Assembly (NCBI GenBank): GCA_022113835.1
Contig: JAILWY010000025.1
Location: 1,798,001-1,862,000, forward strand
DNA: 64,000 bases
Direction: 5' to 3'
From: Atopsyche davidsoni
Taxonomy: Eukaryota; Arthropoda; Insecta; Trichoptera; Hydrobiosidae
The notes beneath the pieces are model-generated. The model saw nothing but the letters and a program-made list of their open reading frames with translations. It was not told where the DNA came from and did no database searches. The position numbers and the translations under genes were made by a program. Positions 50,878 through 60,932 of the stretch are shown here, one piece after another (positions within the stretch are counted from its first letter, which is position 1; each line of letters begins with the position of its first letter).

Positions 50878-50985
50878 ATATTTAATATAAAATATAGCAG
50901 ATGATTTAAAGAAACTCTCAGAAAAATATCATCGTGATTTGTGTGGGATGTGAAACTAATGTGCCTAATCATATTAGTAATAATA
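50878..50985 (-). repeat. Partial copy of the 58.5-kb SINE-like repeat
   Basis: Shares more than 55 bp with 58494-58548 (AGATGATTTAAAGAAACTC through GAAAAATATCATCGTGATTT to GTGTGGGAT). Directly after that it carries AACTAATGTGCCTAATCATA in the inverse orientation to the corresponding segment at 58467-58486, so the two copies are arranged differently. Confidence 0.7.
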
Positions 50986-52244
50986 TAATAAACCCGTAAT
51001 GGGTAATAAATATGCATCTGATTGACCAATCCATACATATATATATATAAATACAATATAGCCTTAAAGTATAGATTTATTTAAAATATTCAATAGTTAT
51101 TATAGGTAAATAAACTAGAGCACGTACCTTTTTACCTGTTCGTTGAATTTACCTGTTTTTCTTGACTGACGGTTCTCACCTGTTCTTCTCGCTGCTTGTT
51201 CCGTCGTTTAATACATTTTGCGTAATTTTACCATTTATCACACTTGAACGACCGAAAATTGAACAGGTTTATAGTGACAGCGTCACTGAATAATTACAAA
51301 TATAATTTAAACACAGACACATCATGCTCACCTTTACGACATAAATGATATCACAGTCAAGCAAAATTATAAAATATTGAAAAGTTGTCTTATTTTAAAA
51401 CTCAAAATGTAATGAATTGCTTTGAGTTATTTCGTTTTTTCTTTGCAAATTTTATTTGTGTATACATTATTGCACTATGCATATATATATAATTATACTT
51501 TAATTACAGGTGTGATCTGTTTGTTACACCTGCAGCCAAATCAAAGTTTGCCAGCAATAATTTAAATATGATATCTTACATATTTCACTTGTTACGACAC
51601 TCAATGTTTGGTCGGAAATAATGTATTGGGTGCATGTAAATAAAATTTAAAACCTGGGGTCTGAAATTTAAGGATCCTGTCCAGTCCTGGTCCGCTCCTG
51701 TGTTGCTGATTTACTTAAATTCTTATTATAAATGTTACGCTAAGTGTGGAAGGATTAAGAGCTTTTGGAATGAACGATGGCGCCAACTCAGGGGTTGCTC
51801 AACGCTTTGGTGGCACTTTGTTTTTTTCGAAATGCCTAAAACTCTCGCAATGGTTTATTTTTATCGAATTTTAAAACAATGTGGTTGGTCTTACGGTCTC
51901 GAGTCCCCTGCGAGAGGCTCAGGAGGCGGTGACCACAAAGTTATTTAAATTTCAAAAATGCAAGTGATCTGTGAATCTTATATCAATAAATAATTTACAT
52001 AATAAATAAGCGGTATGAAATATATTTCGTTTTTAATATTTAGATTACACAAAAAATATGAAAAAAAAAAACGCTTTTGCCATTTAGCATCTTCAGACAA
52101 ATTTTGTAAGGCAAGACATGTCTGCTCATATTTATTGTTTTAAATATTGTGTATTACAAATTAAGCCTGTCTGTAGTGGATAACTAGAATTATGTTAAGT
52201 TTTGCAGATTGAAAAATTTGTGCCATAAAGAAAAAGAAATTCAA

Positions 52245-52460
52245 TATTTTTGACAGAGAGTACTTGGTGGAATTCCATTTTAATATTTTTGAGTGATTTT
52301 CCACATGTTCGTTTTTATTTGTGACCGGTTTCGCCAACCTTTCACATTGGCATTGTCAAACAGAACTCTGCTTGAAACTCTGTTTGATAATGCCAACGTG
52401 AAAGGTTGGCGAAACCGGTCACAAATAAAAACAAATCACTCTAGTATTTTACTCAAAAAA
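52245..52460. mobile_element. Foldback repeat with hammerhead-like core
   Basis: Two 54-bp arms (52311-52364 and 52379-52432) are inverted complements with about two mismatches around a 14-nt loop. Outside them GAGTGATTTT (52291) and AAATCACTC (52434) extend the symmetry, and an A run follows. The arm contains GTTGGCGAAACCGGTC. The segment 52245-52330 recurs, inverted, at 57900-58015. Confidence 0.8.
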
Positions 52461-52539
52461 AAAAAAAAAACCATAAACAATAGTTAGTAATTTTTTGTCG
52501 AAAAACAACTGCTCTCGATATTTTTAAAAATGGCCGCTG

Positions 52540-53110
52540 TTATTTGAACAGCCCGCGTGTATAGTATATGCCCCGATCTTCCGAAGAACGGCGAAGACGG
52601 ATGCCATCGTTAATATCCCAATAAAACCGTCCGGCGGTCATTTATAATCGGGATATATTAAAGCGATGCACCGTCCCGAGTGATTCACGCGATCTCGCCG
52701 ATTCTCAGCGTCGTCCGCGTGCTCCGGTGGCTAGCACACTCGCACGGAAGGCAACTCGCAAAATCAAACATTTTTATTTTTTAATTCTGAACAATTGATA
52801 ATCGCTTTGACCTTACTCAAAATTTTTTACTTTGATGTTGACTTTTGGCCGAGTAGCTCAAACGACAGAGGAGAGAAGGTCAAAGACCACAGGGATTCGG
52901 CTCGGGCGGGAGTTGAATCCCGACACTAACAGGTCTGTACAAAGGCACGGAAGTTAATATGTTCGCTTGGATTTACACGCGTCTGAACGGGACGCGCTCG
53001 ATTACCAGCTGACCCGGCGCAGGGCATCTGCGTGTTTACTATATAAGTTGCCCTGAAACTCGTGGAAGAGAAAACGCTGAGAACCTAAGCGGGTACAGTC
53101 GGTGCTAGTC
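52540..53110. other. GC-rich island, possible promoter or SINE
   Basis: Two CpG-rich blocks (52550-52750 and 52850-53050). The second opens GGCCGAGTAGCTCAAACGAC and contains GGGAGTTGAATCCCGAC, resembling the A and B boxes of a tRNA-derived SINE; it also has CCGGCGCAGGG near 53011. No coding frame stands out. Confidence 0.35.
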
Positions 53111-53794
53111 GTGAGCACTCCACGGTACAAAATATGTTTTTATAACATTATCGATATATATGGAGCTAAATTTACTGCCCCCAAAAAATATTATAAACAA
53201 ATTTATGCATGTAAAACTTTCGTTGTAAAATATCAATAAAGTAAATCTAGGCGACTGGATAAATTGATTAAAATATGGAGGCTTAAAAAAAATATAAAAA
53301 ATCAATGATTGTTCTCTTCGTGACATGTGTGAATCAATTAAGTAAATTCATTCCGTGTAGTTGAATTACGTTATATTTAACCTCTCGCCTTTTCAAAAAT
53401 CTATTCAAGACTTGCTTTAATTCTGAATTCGTTTCACAGTGTTTTATGAAATTGATTCGACTTTAATAGGCGCGACTCGAATAGAGATATTCGCAGTATG
53501 CCAGGGCATCAAAATAAATTGGCGTCAATTGTTCTGGAATCTCTTTCTTCTGGTAATAATTGCCTTCTCAATAAAAAACACATTAATAACTTTTCTCTGG
53601 CGTCGGACATTAGAAATGCGCAGAATTATATCAAACAATACATGACTTTGAACTTATATTTAAAAATTATGACTTTTTGTGTAAGTATTAAATTCAAGTC
53701 AAAATGAGGTATTTAGTAAATATTTATTGCAATGAGTTTTTTTCACATATTTTGTAAAAAAAAAAAATGTTATTGATTTTCTTTGTTCTGAATC

Positions 53795-53860
53795 TGGGAT
53801 TTCACGACGGCAAGCCAGCGTGCTAACCATTGAGCGTGTGGGCGGCATTGATATGCCATC
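53795..53860 (-). repeat. tRNA-like SINE head, fragment
   Basis: On the minus strand, GCTCAATGGTTAGCACGCTG followed by GCTTGCCGTCG matches the D-arm to anticodon part of many insect tRNA-derived SINE heads; the T-arm is missing (GTGAAATCCCAGATTC remains). A related head, GGTTCAGAAGTTAGCACGCT, lies on the minus strand near 55780-55815. Confidence 0.55.
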
Positions 53861-54039
53861 ATTACAGTATCATTGTAAGATTCAAATCATCGTGAAAAAT
53901 ATCATTACGTGCGAGGCTCGAACAATTCTTTGAGATTTCATCACGCCGCGTCGTACTTGAGTGTAAGATAGTACTTGAGTTGTGATGGACGCTTTCAAAG
54001 AACACAATAAACAGTTATATTGATTCCCGCTTATATTAA

Positions 54040-55069
54040 CCCTTTGCACTCGAGAGGTGCGGATTCCGCACCACACGATGTAATGCCGCAACTCGAGAGG
54101 TGCGGATTCCGCACCAATTTGCTTGGTGCGGAAATTCGATGTGCGGTGATAACTATTTATGGTTTTTTATCTGGTGATTTCTTGTTTATGTTTATGTGAT
54201 CTTGTTCTTTAAAGTTCGTTACTAAGCACTGCCCATATAATTTTACAAAGATCATGTTATCCCCCTTTCAAACTACGCTAGAATTTCTTATTCAAGATTA
54301 GTGCGGCACCATAAAGCGAACTGCATTTTTGGTCTCAGTTCGACCTTGACAGCCATGGCAAAATGACTAGATGTGTACCTAATCAACCCATATATTTTTT
54401 GCTTGTACTTCTTATCGTAATCATTCATTTGAGGGTCCTTATTTGCTTAAACTTATATTGCACTGAAGAATAGACTTTTTTCTCCCTCACAATATCAATA
54501 ACCTTTCCATTCACTTATCGTACCATTATTTTGTTTGCTTTATAATATATAATAATATTATGATAATGTGTATCTCACTAAACAGCTGAGAGGAGAACAG
54601 CCGCTTAATCACTTGCGGTATATGAAAACCTTAGTTCGGCAATTGACTGGAGATTTTCGTCAGACACGTGCTAGAGCTTCACTTCAACCTGCGATTCCGA
54701 AAATCCGCCTAAGTGGAAGGCTGCATAACATTATAACAGGAGTTAGGAAGGATTACAAAGTCTGTTCTCAAAAAAATAAACCCGGCAAAAGACATCGAAC
54801 GACATACTTTTGTGATACTTGTCCCGAAAAGCCTGCATCTCGGCAATTGTTATATGAAATATCATACAAAGAAAAATTACAAAGACTTATGTTTACGAAC
54901 CTATCTTCGTAAAGATGTAAATATACATTAAATATTAAAATTAAAAAAATTATGTGTCAATTTGTGTGTGTGAACATTTTAAGTTAGAGGTAAAAAATTC
55001 ACCGAAAGTGATACGAAACGCTTCGAGTTGCTGATTAGTCCGCGCGGAAACGGTCTCGAGCGCAAAGGG
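54040..55069 (+). mobile_element. Internally deleted piggyBac-type element (PB-2) with TTAA target site
   Basis: The 1030-bp element starts CCCTTTGCACTCGAG and ends CTCGAGCGCAAAGGG, flanked on both sides by TTAA (54036-54039 and 55070-55073). Near the left end the subterminal palindrome GGTGCGGATTCCGCACC occurs twice (54056 and about 54099), with a half copy after it, a plausible transposase-binding arrangement. The 3' third of a transposase remains on the plus strand. Its ends differ from those of PB-1, so two piggyBac families are present. Confidence 0.93.
54583..54912 (+). pseudogene. piggyBac transposase C-terminal fragment
   Basis: About 110 codons ending in a normal stop. It contains a KDYKVCSQKNKPGKRHRTTY segment followed by CDTCPEKPA, the C-terminal cysteine-rich domain that in piggyBac transposases binds the terminal repeats, preceded by a basic linker with RLSGRLH. 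The DDD catalytic core is missing, so it is a remnant. It sits in the expected place, 157 bp from the right terminal repeat of PB-2. Confidence 0.88.
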
Positions 55070-55419
55070 TTAACAGCTATTTCGGGTGATCCCTAACGTT
55101 TTGACAGACCTTTAAACGTATATGCGGCAGTTTAATAATCACTCAGTATATATCGATAGTAGTAAAAAATGTAGCATGTGTGTCAAGCGTTTGAATTACC
55201 TTGCGAATACACAAATATATAAATATAAACCTTTCAACTTATAAAGTTATATTTACTTTTTGTATTAGTACAAACAATAAACGATCAAATTTGCTTGCAA
55301 CATGTCAGTCACAAATTTTTAACCCACCGTTTATGCCGGACGGCAAGTTATATTTTCCTTTTATTTGTATCACTGTGCTCAAACTCGTCAATTTCATGAA
55401 TTACAATAAACGTAGAAAA

Positions 55420-55560
55420 AAGCTGCTTACATCGTTACGTCGTCTCTCGCCGGATGTAGCAGCTTCTCCGACTGCTTCTTGCGTTGTCCCCTTCCCTAGT
55501 AGAAAGTGGCGGCGCGCGCGTCTAGAGCCGTACAAGGCGCGTCGGTAATGAACCCAAATA
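55420..55560. other. Small GC-rich block, unassigned
   Basis: A CpG-dense stretch (GTGGCGGCGCGCGCGTCTAG near 55506) at the end of a 115-codon plus-strand frame (55201-55548) that resembles no protein I know. It could be promoter DNA or an old repeat. Confidence 0.25.
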
Positions 55561-55657
55561 CTTAGCACTGCTTTTTTGACAACTAATCATGGAGTGTGTA
55601 TTGATAGGGAAAAGAATTCCGATCGTTTTGCAAGCGATTTTTGAAAAATAATTTTAA

Positions 55658-55667
55658 ATAAAAAAAA

Positions 55668-55716
<49 letters not shown>
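55658..55716. repeat. A run followed by (AT)n microsatellite
   Basis: About 27 A residues pass directly into about 16 AT units. This compound tract is typical of the 3' tail of a retroposed element that has grown a microsatellite, though no element can be named upstream. Confidence 0.9.
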
Positions 55717-55722
<6 letters not shown>

Positions 55723-57599
55723 GTGCATGATCATTTGGATGTACATGTTCATTTACATACATACATTATTTTTTCTACGGTTGGCGTGCGAGCGTGCTAA
55801 CTTCTGAACCACAATTTTGCTTATATCAATAATGTATATGGTTAAGATTCTTACAGTACTTTCGTTGTTATTTTATAGTACAAAATGTGTATATAATACA
55901 TATTTATGATATATTTCTTGTTTATGGCCTGGGCTCAATTTTTGACGGATTTAGTCTATGGTGGGAGTCGGTTCTGACGTCACGCTGTTCATAAAAGAAT
56001 TTACGACATCATAATCTCATTTGGAAACTTCCTGTATGGCTCACGGGAGATCCGCGACTATATTTTTATGATAATTGAAGGTATGCGTGAGGAGGTTGTG
56101 TTAGGTTAGGTTTGTATTTTTTATTCTTATATTTATCCATTTCGACATATATTTTTGCATTTTGTAGAATGAATCCTGTAAAATGACTAAATCTATGTTG
56201 TGGATCATGATAATGAGATCCGTTGCAAGCACATCACTGTGACGTCACACTGATTCATATATATTCGACCCGCACTCGGAGTGGTACGCTCGTCTCGGGG
56301 CTGTGACGTCATTCTTCTTCTTGAACCCATTAGGACCCGCCACATTTGTTGGTATCGACAGTGAATAATTTAGAATGAGTGTTGTGAAGTGTTTCACAAA
56401 ATATCGACGATAGAATCAATCATCATTACTTACGGGCTCAACTCTAAAAATAGTAATAATATAATGCATATAGCTCTAATTATATAGTACAATAAAAATT
56501 GACACGAGCACACAATGTCTTTTACACAGTAAAGCTATATTGATTTTCCATTTGATTAGTAACACGTATTATCTACAGATAATTATAAAATATACAATCA
56601 TCACACTTTCATTTTGTATATAATAAAAATAACAAAAAAACACAGTAAAATTACACATTTAATATATTTTTATATAAAAATAATATTTAAATTTTAAAGA
56701 TTTGTTGCTAAAGCATTATCAGGTTATTTAAAAGACTGCGTACATAAATATGTTTTTATTCGCGACTTTTAAGGACTCTCGGTCGATATCAAGAGATAAT
56801 ATTTTTTATGAACAACCTGGGGGTAATAAAGTTTAGAGCAGGCAATGGTTTTCTTGTGTACTGACCGCATGCCTCAAAGGAAGAGAGAATTTAGATAATT
56901 TAAAAACAATTAAAATACTTTTGTAAGTACATTTATCAGCATAACCATAAAGTTCTAAACAAAATGTCAGGCAGGTATGCCTTAAGCTGTGGACTCAAAC
57001 CTTTTTGAAATAATGGACCCTTTAGGATTACTTTCAAAGTTAATTTTAAAAAGATTTGTATAAAACACGTGCACGTTGATTGTGGTTGTAAAATAGTAGT
57101 ATTTTCAACACATATTTTATCTTAAAACATCTCAAGAAAGTTCGTCGTGATAATTTTTGTGGGCACCCTCATCGCTCGCGAGCCGCAGGTTCGATGCCGC
57201 TGTAACGGGGAGTTCCTCTTTCCTCCAGGAAACTGAAAACGAATGTAAATTCTGTAATTAAATTTCGGTATGGCTTGGCACATTTGTATGAGATTCGTTT
57301 AGTTTGCATAAACAGTGGAAATGAAGTTTCGAGATGAATGCCCCAGTTTATTAGACAGCGAGAAATTAGTTTATATCCAAAGCTATATGTGAATTAAAAG
57401 CCGCGGCCTGTAAACAGACTTGCATGTGGACTTATTACTTATTCCAGAATATAATTCGTGCATGCGTAGATTGAGTGCAAGCTCTGCAGAACACTTCGGC
57501 ACTAAAATTTTAAAGCGGCGAAACACTGTATTGGTGCTATAATTTAGATCCGAAAATAGTAACAATAAATAAAAGTGGCGAAGCAATTTTCTAAAAAAT

Positions 57600-57800
57600 C
57601 ACCCGAGAAAGCGTAAAAAGTGTCCCACAATAAGCGGCAAAGTTCCCTACAAACAGTCGGCGGCGCAAACACGGCCACCCCCGGGGGGTAATTTATGGGG
57701 CAATACCGACACACTACCCCTCAAGGTCACGACTACCCTCGGGAGGGTGCGCTCGAGGCGAGATCTTCAGCTGTCGAACGATTGAAGCCTGAAAAACTTT
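57600..57800. other. GC-rich block, unassigned
   Basis: CpG-rich DNA (CGGCGGCGCAAACACGGCC, CCCCCGGGGGG, TCGAGGCGAGATC) between AT-rich flanks. No coding frame is apparent; promoter or regulatory DNA is possible. Confidence 0.25.
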
Positions 57801-57871
57801 GAAAAATAGTACATTTTTCACCCTAGCAGGCTTTTTGTGTTTTTAATACGATCGTATTACAGTATTTTTGA

Positions 57872-57962
57872 ATAAAATACTTGAGTGATTTTGAGCGGGA
57901 AAGGTTGGCGAAACCGGTCACTAATAGAAACGACAATGTGGAAAATCACTCAAGTATTTTAT
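57872..57962. mobile_element. Small foldback element with perfect 21-bp inverted repeats
   Basis: The arm at 57872-57892 (ATAAAATACTTGAGTGATTT plus one base) has its exact reverse complement at 57942-57962. Between them lies AAAGGTTGGCGAAACCGGTC, the core also found in the 52.3-kb foldback. The following 57963-58015 matches 52245-52290 in inverted orientation, so both belong to one repeat family. Confidence 0.8.
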
Positions 57963-58144
57963 ACAAAAATATTAAAATGGAATTCCACCAAGTACTCACT
58001 GTCAAAAATATTGAATTGTATTACAGATCAAATAAAGCCTACTGAAGTTGATTATCCCCGGAAATTTCCAGAAAAAAAAGGCACTGGAATGGTGAATCTT
58101 ATCGTGGTCGAAACTCGGAAGTACAACCAAATATAAATATATTT

Positions 58145-58190
58145 TCAGTGGGATGATAACCAACCTTCTCTGATGAGAAGTAGTTGAAAA
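58145..58190 (-). repeat. R1 fragment, reverse
   Basis: Shows GTGGGATGATAACCAACC followed by TCTCTGATGAGAAGTAG, a diverged version of the terminal block shared by R1 and R2. Confidence 0.45.
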
Positions 58191-58461
58191 AAATATCACA
58201 GGTTCGTGTGATATTTTTTTCAATGAGTTCAAAACATCAACAAGGAGGTTTTTTTGATGATATTGAGAATTTTCTTCCGTCGTTTGGTTCCGATGCTGAT
58301 AAAAACCACTACGCTGCATAACACCCAAAAAATTTGAATATCACCAATCAATAGCTTCTACCAAAGCGTACGAACACATTTATAAGTCGAATTAAATACT
58401 ATCAAGATACCTCCAAAGGTGTAATCTCCAAACATGCTTATTTTACGTTTAAAATTATTAC

Positions 58462-58615
58462 TAATATGATTAGGCACATTAGTTCATATATAGAAGATGA
58501 TTTAAAGAAACTCTCAGAAAAATATCATCGTGATTTGTGTGGGATTTGAACCCACATCTCCCGGTTTACATGACCGGTGTACGAACCCTTGTACTAACGA
58601 ATCACTTCCGTTTAT
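58462..58615 (-). repeat. tRNA-Thr-like SINE
   Basis: On the minus strand the head reads through an A-box-like TCGTTAGTACAAGGG, an anticodon arm with stem CCGGT/ACCGG and 7-nt loop CATGTAA (UGU, threonine, with A in place of the usual U33), and a perfect T-arm, GTGGGTTCAAATCCCAC. There is no proper acceptor stem, so it is not a functional tRNA gene. The body continues to about 58462 and recurs in part at 50878-50985. Confidence 0.7.
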
Positions 58616-58659
58616 CGAGAATTTTTAACAATCATACTCTACATATTGTGACGATTCGT

Positions 58660-60018
58660 AAATTCGAAGCGTCGCAAATAATGAACTATGAGATTATTCG
58701 AAGTTATCTTGCGGGGCGCTATTTCAAACCTCGCGGGCAAAAAAAAAACCGAGGGGCTTTAGGGGCTGGAGTCTTTCGCAGGAGAGAGGCCATGTCAAGT
58801 GCGCCACACATGGTTGACATTATTTCTGGAATGTAGGGTCCCTTCGCAGGTAGAAAGTCAGCGGCTCGAGAGCGTCCGACGCGCAAAAATGGGCATTCAA
58901 TCGTCATCGCCGGAGCAGACGGGTCCTTCTGGTGCTGAAGACAAAGGCGAGCAGTCACGTCCCGGATGAACGCGTCTCTTTTAAATACCAAATAATTAGA
59001 TATTATTTTGAATCTTTAATTAAATGTAGATTCAGTGGTCAAGGGATGCTGCCGATCGGGGAGCTGGAACATCGAAGCAGACGGATGAGTTTCAATTTAT
59101 TTTATACGCTGATTATTATGAACGCGAAGGGGCCGACGTGCGTGTTATTATGTGTTATTTCTTCCAGCTTCGATATTCGATTAATGTAGTATTGTTAAGT
59201 AAGGTTATAGGTTAATTTTAATTGTATTGAGTTCGTCCGCGGCGTCTTAATCCAGGGTAGATTTATAATTTACGTTATTATTATTTAACTCTACGGTCAT
59301 ATGATAGGCGTCTAAATTAGATCGTATGGTGTATTTTTATGGTATATTTAATTTGGGTTTATGTTAATTTTAAATGTTTGGGTGTACTTTTCTTACAGCA
59401 AATCTCATTAGGGGCTTTCGATCGCTATTCACGGACCACCTGGGATCATTCAATTACCCTTATATTATTTTATATGCTCTGTATTTTACCTGGAGAAATA
59501 CGCGATCGTGTAACCGAGTGGCTTACGTTTCTTCTAGCCGGGGGGAGGGGACCTGCGTACGGAAGCGTTTAAAGGATTTTATACTCACGCTATACGGTTG
59601 CGGCGGACTTGGGTTTCGGATTATTATCGGGCGTCTATTGGTATTAAGGAATATTTTATATGTTAGATATTTAAGCGTATTTTATTTTGAGTATTGAGGC
59701 GGTACTTAGCGACATTAACGCTAGCGTCTGTTCGCGCGTTGAACGGAAGAGAGCGTGCGGTTTATTTTAGATTGGCCAAGTTAGGGAGCGTGTATTATCA
59801 ATGATATTTTTATATGTAATAATTTTAAGAAATTAGTTAATAAGTCTTCGATGCTAGGATTGCCGAAGGGGAATTTTCTACCGTGTTTAGTATTAAATTT
59901 AGTACCCTGTATGTATTAGAGCGTAGCCGCTCAAATAATCTCCTGACACATAATATTACCACAATTTGGACACTCGCGGGTTCCGCCGAATTCGAATTAA
60001 GCCGCTAGATCGCGTTCT
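58660..60018. other. Left flank of the long inverted repeat; unassigned, GC-richer
   Basis: Composition shifts here, with CpG-bearing phrases such as GAGCGTCCGACGCGC near 58870 and CCGGGGGGAGGGG near 59540, and open frames of 77-107 codons on both strands without recognisable domains. Because the right arm leaves the window, part of this stretch may belong to the left arm. A retroelement LTR or leader region is possible. Confidence 0.4.
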
Positions 60019-60932
60019 ACTGGAACGGCCGTCATCCTGTAACGCTGATCTGAAACTCACAATCACTGAGTGAACCTGATATCAGGCGACAATCGGAGTG
60101 AAAGCCTCCAGTTCAGATTAGGGTGTATAGGGTTCTAACGGCCGTTGTGGAACAATAATTGATCTTCGGAGAAAACGGGAGCGTCCGAGTCGACCGTACC
60201 AAATTTTGTACTAACTGTAGAGAGTAAATTAGTTGCATTGAGGGCTGAGGAATTGAGTCTACAATACAGAAACAATCTCGTCATATCTCTAACTACGCAG
60301 AAAGGGCTAATTTCCCTTGTTCCAGAACATATAAATTACTCGGCGACACCGTCGTCCAACGTCCCAGATCATCCGGTGTCCTGCCTTTGGCGGCCCGCAA
60401 CTTTAAAAATAAACACAAGGAGTTCTCTTCAGTTCGAGACGGATTGCAAGTCCTAACAAAATTGCAGCAGAAAATGTTTCTGTATTGACGGATTTCGTTT
60501 CCTTGACTCTCGTTCAGATTTGATTGATTGAATTCAGAGTAGATTCGTGTTCGTTTATACCGTTAAATGTTGGACAGAGGACTCGCCCGTGTCATAAAGA
60601 GTACGCGGAATTAGATTGTCGAAAAAATTAGGGAGCGTTGGGTTGGCAGTCACTGTCCTGAGTGTTTGTACGTGTTGTACACAATACGAAACACTTAGGA
60701 TACCTGAACTTGGGGATGGAAATGAGAGCTGCAGTTCTCAAAGGTGGCCAATATCGCGAAAAAAGATTTACCTCAATCAAACAATTCTGAACCACTAGTT
60801 TTAAGTTAATTTTTGTTTTAAAAGTTTTCAGGAAAATTATTACTAGGAATTTTATAACGTTCGCGTCTAATTTAATTAAGGTTATTATAATTAGAATTAT
60901 TAGCTTAGGCAGGGGGTGGAATCACCACAGAT
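60019..60932 (+). repeat. Left arm of a long inverted repeat (at least 914 bp)
   Basis: Position x here pairs with position 124019 minus x in the right arm. I compared several blocks along the whole length by eye and found no mismatch or gap; the inner boundary is at 60932, where the sequences diverge (AAAAGCCC against GGTGCCAG). Two open frames (60238-60456 and 60616-60798) are consequently present in both arms; they look non-coding. The left limit is unknown because the partner sequence lies beyond 64000. Confidence 0.97.

Noticed and set aside
58537..58615. A functional tRNA-Thr gene on the minus strand
   Set aside because: Position 33 of the loop is A, no 7-bp acceptor stem pairs, and the T-arm runs straight into a repeat body that recurs at 50.9 kb.
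60238..60798. Two proteins of 72 and 60 residues encoded in both inverted-repeat arms
   Set aside because: Their identity is simply a consequence of the duplicated DNA. Composition and lack of motifs give no sign of coding.
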